This document shows, in pieces, positions 62,469-64,000 of a DNA stretch of 64,000 bases; within the stretch, counting starts at the first letter, position 1; each line of letters starts with the position of its first letter. The translations under genes and the position numbers were made by a program. A model generated the notes under the pieces. It saw only the letters and a program-made list of their open reading frames with translations, did no database searches and had not been told where the DNA came from. Source of the stretch: MGML01 sp034416335 (GTDB lineage: Bacteria > Chloroflexota > Dehalococcoidia > Dehalococcoidales > UBA2162); contig DAOULV010000024.1 of NCBI GenBank assembly GCA_034416335.1, positions 122,756 through 186,755 of the forward strand. Direction: 5' to 3'.

Positions 62469-62705
62469 TTAGCCGAATGTTGTTGTTTCAGGCATACTTA
62501 CCAATTCGTATCTCCAGCCGGGTTCTTCTCTGATTGATCTTATCTTATAACCCCGCTGCCGCAATTCAGCGACAATTCTCTGAGCTGTAGGACGCGAAAC
62601 TCCTAACTCAAGGGCTAGTTGCCTTGCGTCCAGATGTTTCGTCTTCATGAGGTTAACGGCTTCCTGGAATCTTTGTTCGATTTTACGGCTACGCTCATAG
62701 GGCAT
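62469..62705 (-). CDS. Small HTH transcriptional regulator
   Basis: 78 aa. The helix-turn-helix is DARQLALELGVSRPTAQRIV, followed by a short wing (RGYKIRSIREEPGWRYEL), a DeoR/HTH_11-like domain with no ligand domain. Start ATG 62705 with GGAGG eight bases before. It sits right upstream of the BREX operon on the same strand, like BrxR-type regulators of other BREX loci, though it is much smaller. Confidence 0.78.
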   Translation of the reverse strand: MPYERSRKIEQRFQEAVNLMKTKHLDARQLALELGVSRPTAQRIVAELRQRGYKIRSIREEPGWRYELVSMPETTTFG

Positions 62706-62815
62706 GGGTAGAACCTCCAACAGATTGAATTAAGTATATATACACATGTAATCAATGTCAATCAGATTTTGATGTAGGTAATACATTTTTAGCTCTTCGG
62801 ACAAGACGGGAAAAA

Positions 62816-62838
62816 GGGATCGGAAATTCCGATCCTTT
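62816..62838. terminator. Short inverted repeat, terminator-like
   Basis: GGATCGGAA/TTCCGATCC (62817-62825 and 62827-62835) flanked by A-run on the left and CTTT on the right; on the minus strand the tail is CTTTTT. Confidence 0.5.
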
Positions 62839-63029
62839 AGAACATATTTAATGCAGCCGACTTCACAGCTAGAATACAAACAATGCTACTAGCTACTCCT
62901 CTTTTTACAAGGCTATCACGCCTTCTTTCTGATTCTTGCCTAGTCGCAGGGCTTTGGTTGTGTACCTATTCTTAAATCTGGTTCAAGAGCTAGTCCCAAT
63001 TACTTATTAAGTTGTCTGTAAAGAATAAA

Positions 63030-63063
63030 TAAAAAAGGATCCGGGAAAATTTCCCGGATCCTT
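63030..63063 (-). terminator. Rho-independent terminator of the 161-residue gene
   Basis: Stem AAGGATCCGGGAAA with its perfect complement around one base, followed on the minus strand by TTTTTTATTTATT. It lies 19 bases past the stop of the gene at 63082. Confidence 0.88.
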
Positions 63064-63081
63064 CTCCGATAAATACCGACT

Positions 63082-63567
63082 TCAGAACTCAAACAACGCA
63101 GGTTGTTCCTGTTCTCGTCGTGTCTCAGCTTCTTCTCTTTCTTCCTTACGTTCTGCTCTATCCCTTTCTAACCTAGCTTTAACCCTCTGGCGATATATCC
63201 ACGATTTAAGCCGGTTCAACTCTCCCATCCGGGAATCGCTGATTGACTCTACGACAATATCTGTCGGCATTTCACCTTTCTCCCATCGTTTGTACGTTTG
63301 ACTGGCAACGTAGAGGTAAATCTCGGTCCAGTCACTATCCATCGGTTGAGTCAGGGATAACGTCATCAGATAGGCACAGGCTTCAGCATCGGTACCGGTG
63401 GGTTCCTCACCTTTCAGCGCTTTCATGTTCTCTATCATCCGCTCCATGGTGATGGCCGTCTTGAACCATTCGGGGATTGTATCTCCCCAACCTCCTGGGA
63501 ACACAATAATGGGGTCGGTAAGACATCCCACAACATCGGAGATATCTTTCTCCACAGTCCTATTCAA
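63082..63567 (-). CDS. Unrecognised 161-residue protein
   Basis: 161 aa. The start is TTG 63567 behind AAGGAGG. The C-terminal 40 residues are a highly charged Arg/Glu helix (VKARLERDRAERKEEREEAE) ending in PALFEF. Tryptophan-rich N-terminal half (GGWGDTIPEWFKTA, MDSDWTEIYLYVAS). No family known to me; small genes of this sort often belong to mobile elements. It follows the next gene by 20 bases in one transcript. Confidence 0.6.
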   Translation of the reverse strand: MNRTVEKDISDVVGCLTDPIIVFPGGWGDTIPEWFKTAITMERMIENMKALKGEEPTGTDAEACAYLMTLSLTQPMDSDWTEIYLYVASQTYKRWEKGEMPTDIVVESISDSRMGELNRLKSWIYRQRVKARLERDRAERKEEREEAETRREQEQPALFEF

Positions 63568-63587
63568 TTGTAGTTAACCTCCTTCCT

Positions 63588-64000
63588 TTAGTCCTTGAAC
63601 CTGGTTATATGCAGGCAGGCATAGTGCGACCGGTAATTATCTATCGGGCTTTGCCAGAAACCGTTGCGGAAATCCAATAGGTAATGCCAGTATCCCTGGT
63701 ATTCTTGTTCACGGACGGCAACCAGGTAATCGGTGAATATCCGGACGCTTGCCGACCTGCTGCCCCAGAGTACGATGACACTGGGCAAGTAGTTCTGATC
63801 ACTTTTAAGCCTGATAGGATGCCACTCCAGCTGAAGCCTTGTCAACTTGAGATTATCCAGCCAGAAGTGCCGACCGCCGGCATCATAGGAGCCGATATGA
63901 ATATCCTTACCTTCCAGCTCTTCCAGTATTTCCATTAGCCGGTTAACGGCTTCCCGCCGTCGTTTTCGGAGTGGTATCTGGGCAGTCCGTTTACCTACTC
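63588..64000 (-). CDS. Unrecognised protein, 5' end beyond the window
   Basis: The frame is open to the window edge: an internal ATG at 63935 has no SD and the codons before it (KRRREAVNRL) look coding and basic. About 137 codons visible. The readable part has many aromatic residues (GGRHFWLDNLKL, EYQGYWHYLLDFRNGFWQ) and no recognised motif. Same transcript as the 161-residue gene. Confidence 0.6.
   Translation of the reverse strand, partial: VGKRTAQIPLRKRRREAVNRLMEILEELEGKDIHIGSYDAGGRHFWLDNLKLTRLQLEWHPIRLKSDQNYLPSVIVLWGSRSASVRIFTDYLVAVREQEYQGYWHYLLDFRNGFWQSPIDNYRSHYACLHITRFKD

Larger units (their letters stand above)
62721..63081. other. Spacer with two hairpins, no gene
   Basis: Apart from the two inverted repeats at 62816-62838 and 63035-63063 nothing is recognised. 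It must contain the promoter of the HTH gene. Confidence 0.6.

Noticed and set aside
1..64000. CRISPR array
   Set aside because: The only regular direct repeats are the three ~170-bp copies, which are too long and too far apart; no short repeat-spacer series was seen.

Overview
The window reads as the chromosome of a strict anaerobe. It holds a rubrerythrin, rubredoxin, FprA and superoxide reductase operon, formate-tetrahydrofolate ligase, a tungsten-type aldehyde ferredoxin oxidoreductase, many ferredoxin-like proteins and an oxygen-labile class I fumarase. Gene content, frequent SD-led starts and palindromic intergenic repeats would fit a Chloroflexota (Dehalococcoidia-like) genome. That placement is inference; no rRNA or other marker is present to prove it.

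Left part (1-36.6 kb), ordinary chromosome: the 3' part of recN; a tandem pair of zinc alcohol dehydrogenases; a CDP-alcohol phosphatidyltransferase; a 1380-residue alpha-2-macroglobulin lipoprotein with an intact thioester and strikingly animal-like sequence; an orphan triple-PAS histidine kinase; a five-gene minus-strand operon (CCG-domain protein, LUD/4Fe-4S protein, fumarase alpha and beta, L-aspartate oxidase); a plus-strand oxygen-defence cluster (zinc ribbon, ferredoxin, ferritin-like protein, flavin reductase, rubredoxin, FprA, rubrerythrin, superoxide reductase); rsgA; an XRE regulator with a perfect 30-bp operator-like palindrome; fhs; an aminotransferase; an EFR1 ferredoxin; membrane proteins; and a MarR-flanked dipeptide-type ABC transporter (permeases in one direction, binding protein in the other).

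Middle part (37-43 kb), AT-richer accessory DNA: short gene cassettes (ferredoxin + aldehyde ferredoxin oxidoreductase + GNAT; flavodoxin-type reductase + Asp/Glu racemase-like protein) are separated by three direct copies of a ~170-bp repeat that contains a tRNA T-loop-like core. A fourth degenerate copy lies at 50.0 kb.

Right part (42.8-64 kb), a defence island almost entirely on the minus strand: a dual-OB-like protein with two DUF488 proteins; a TIR-like (DUF1863/ThsB-type) protein with a small helical partner; a Gabija-like pair (OLD-family ATPase/TOPRIM nuclease plus UvrD helicase); and a complete type 4 BREX operon in the order regulator/RAMA protein, brxP, brxC, pglZ, brxL, small zinc protein. 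The operon has no methyltransferase. Its first gene carries a RAMA/DUF4357-like domain, a family thought to read modified DNA, which makes it a candidate reader of the BREX-4 mark. Upstream lie a small HTH regulator and two unrecognised genes, the last one cut by the window edge.
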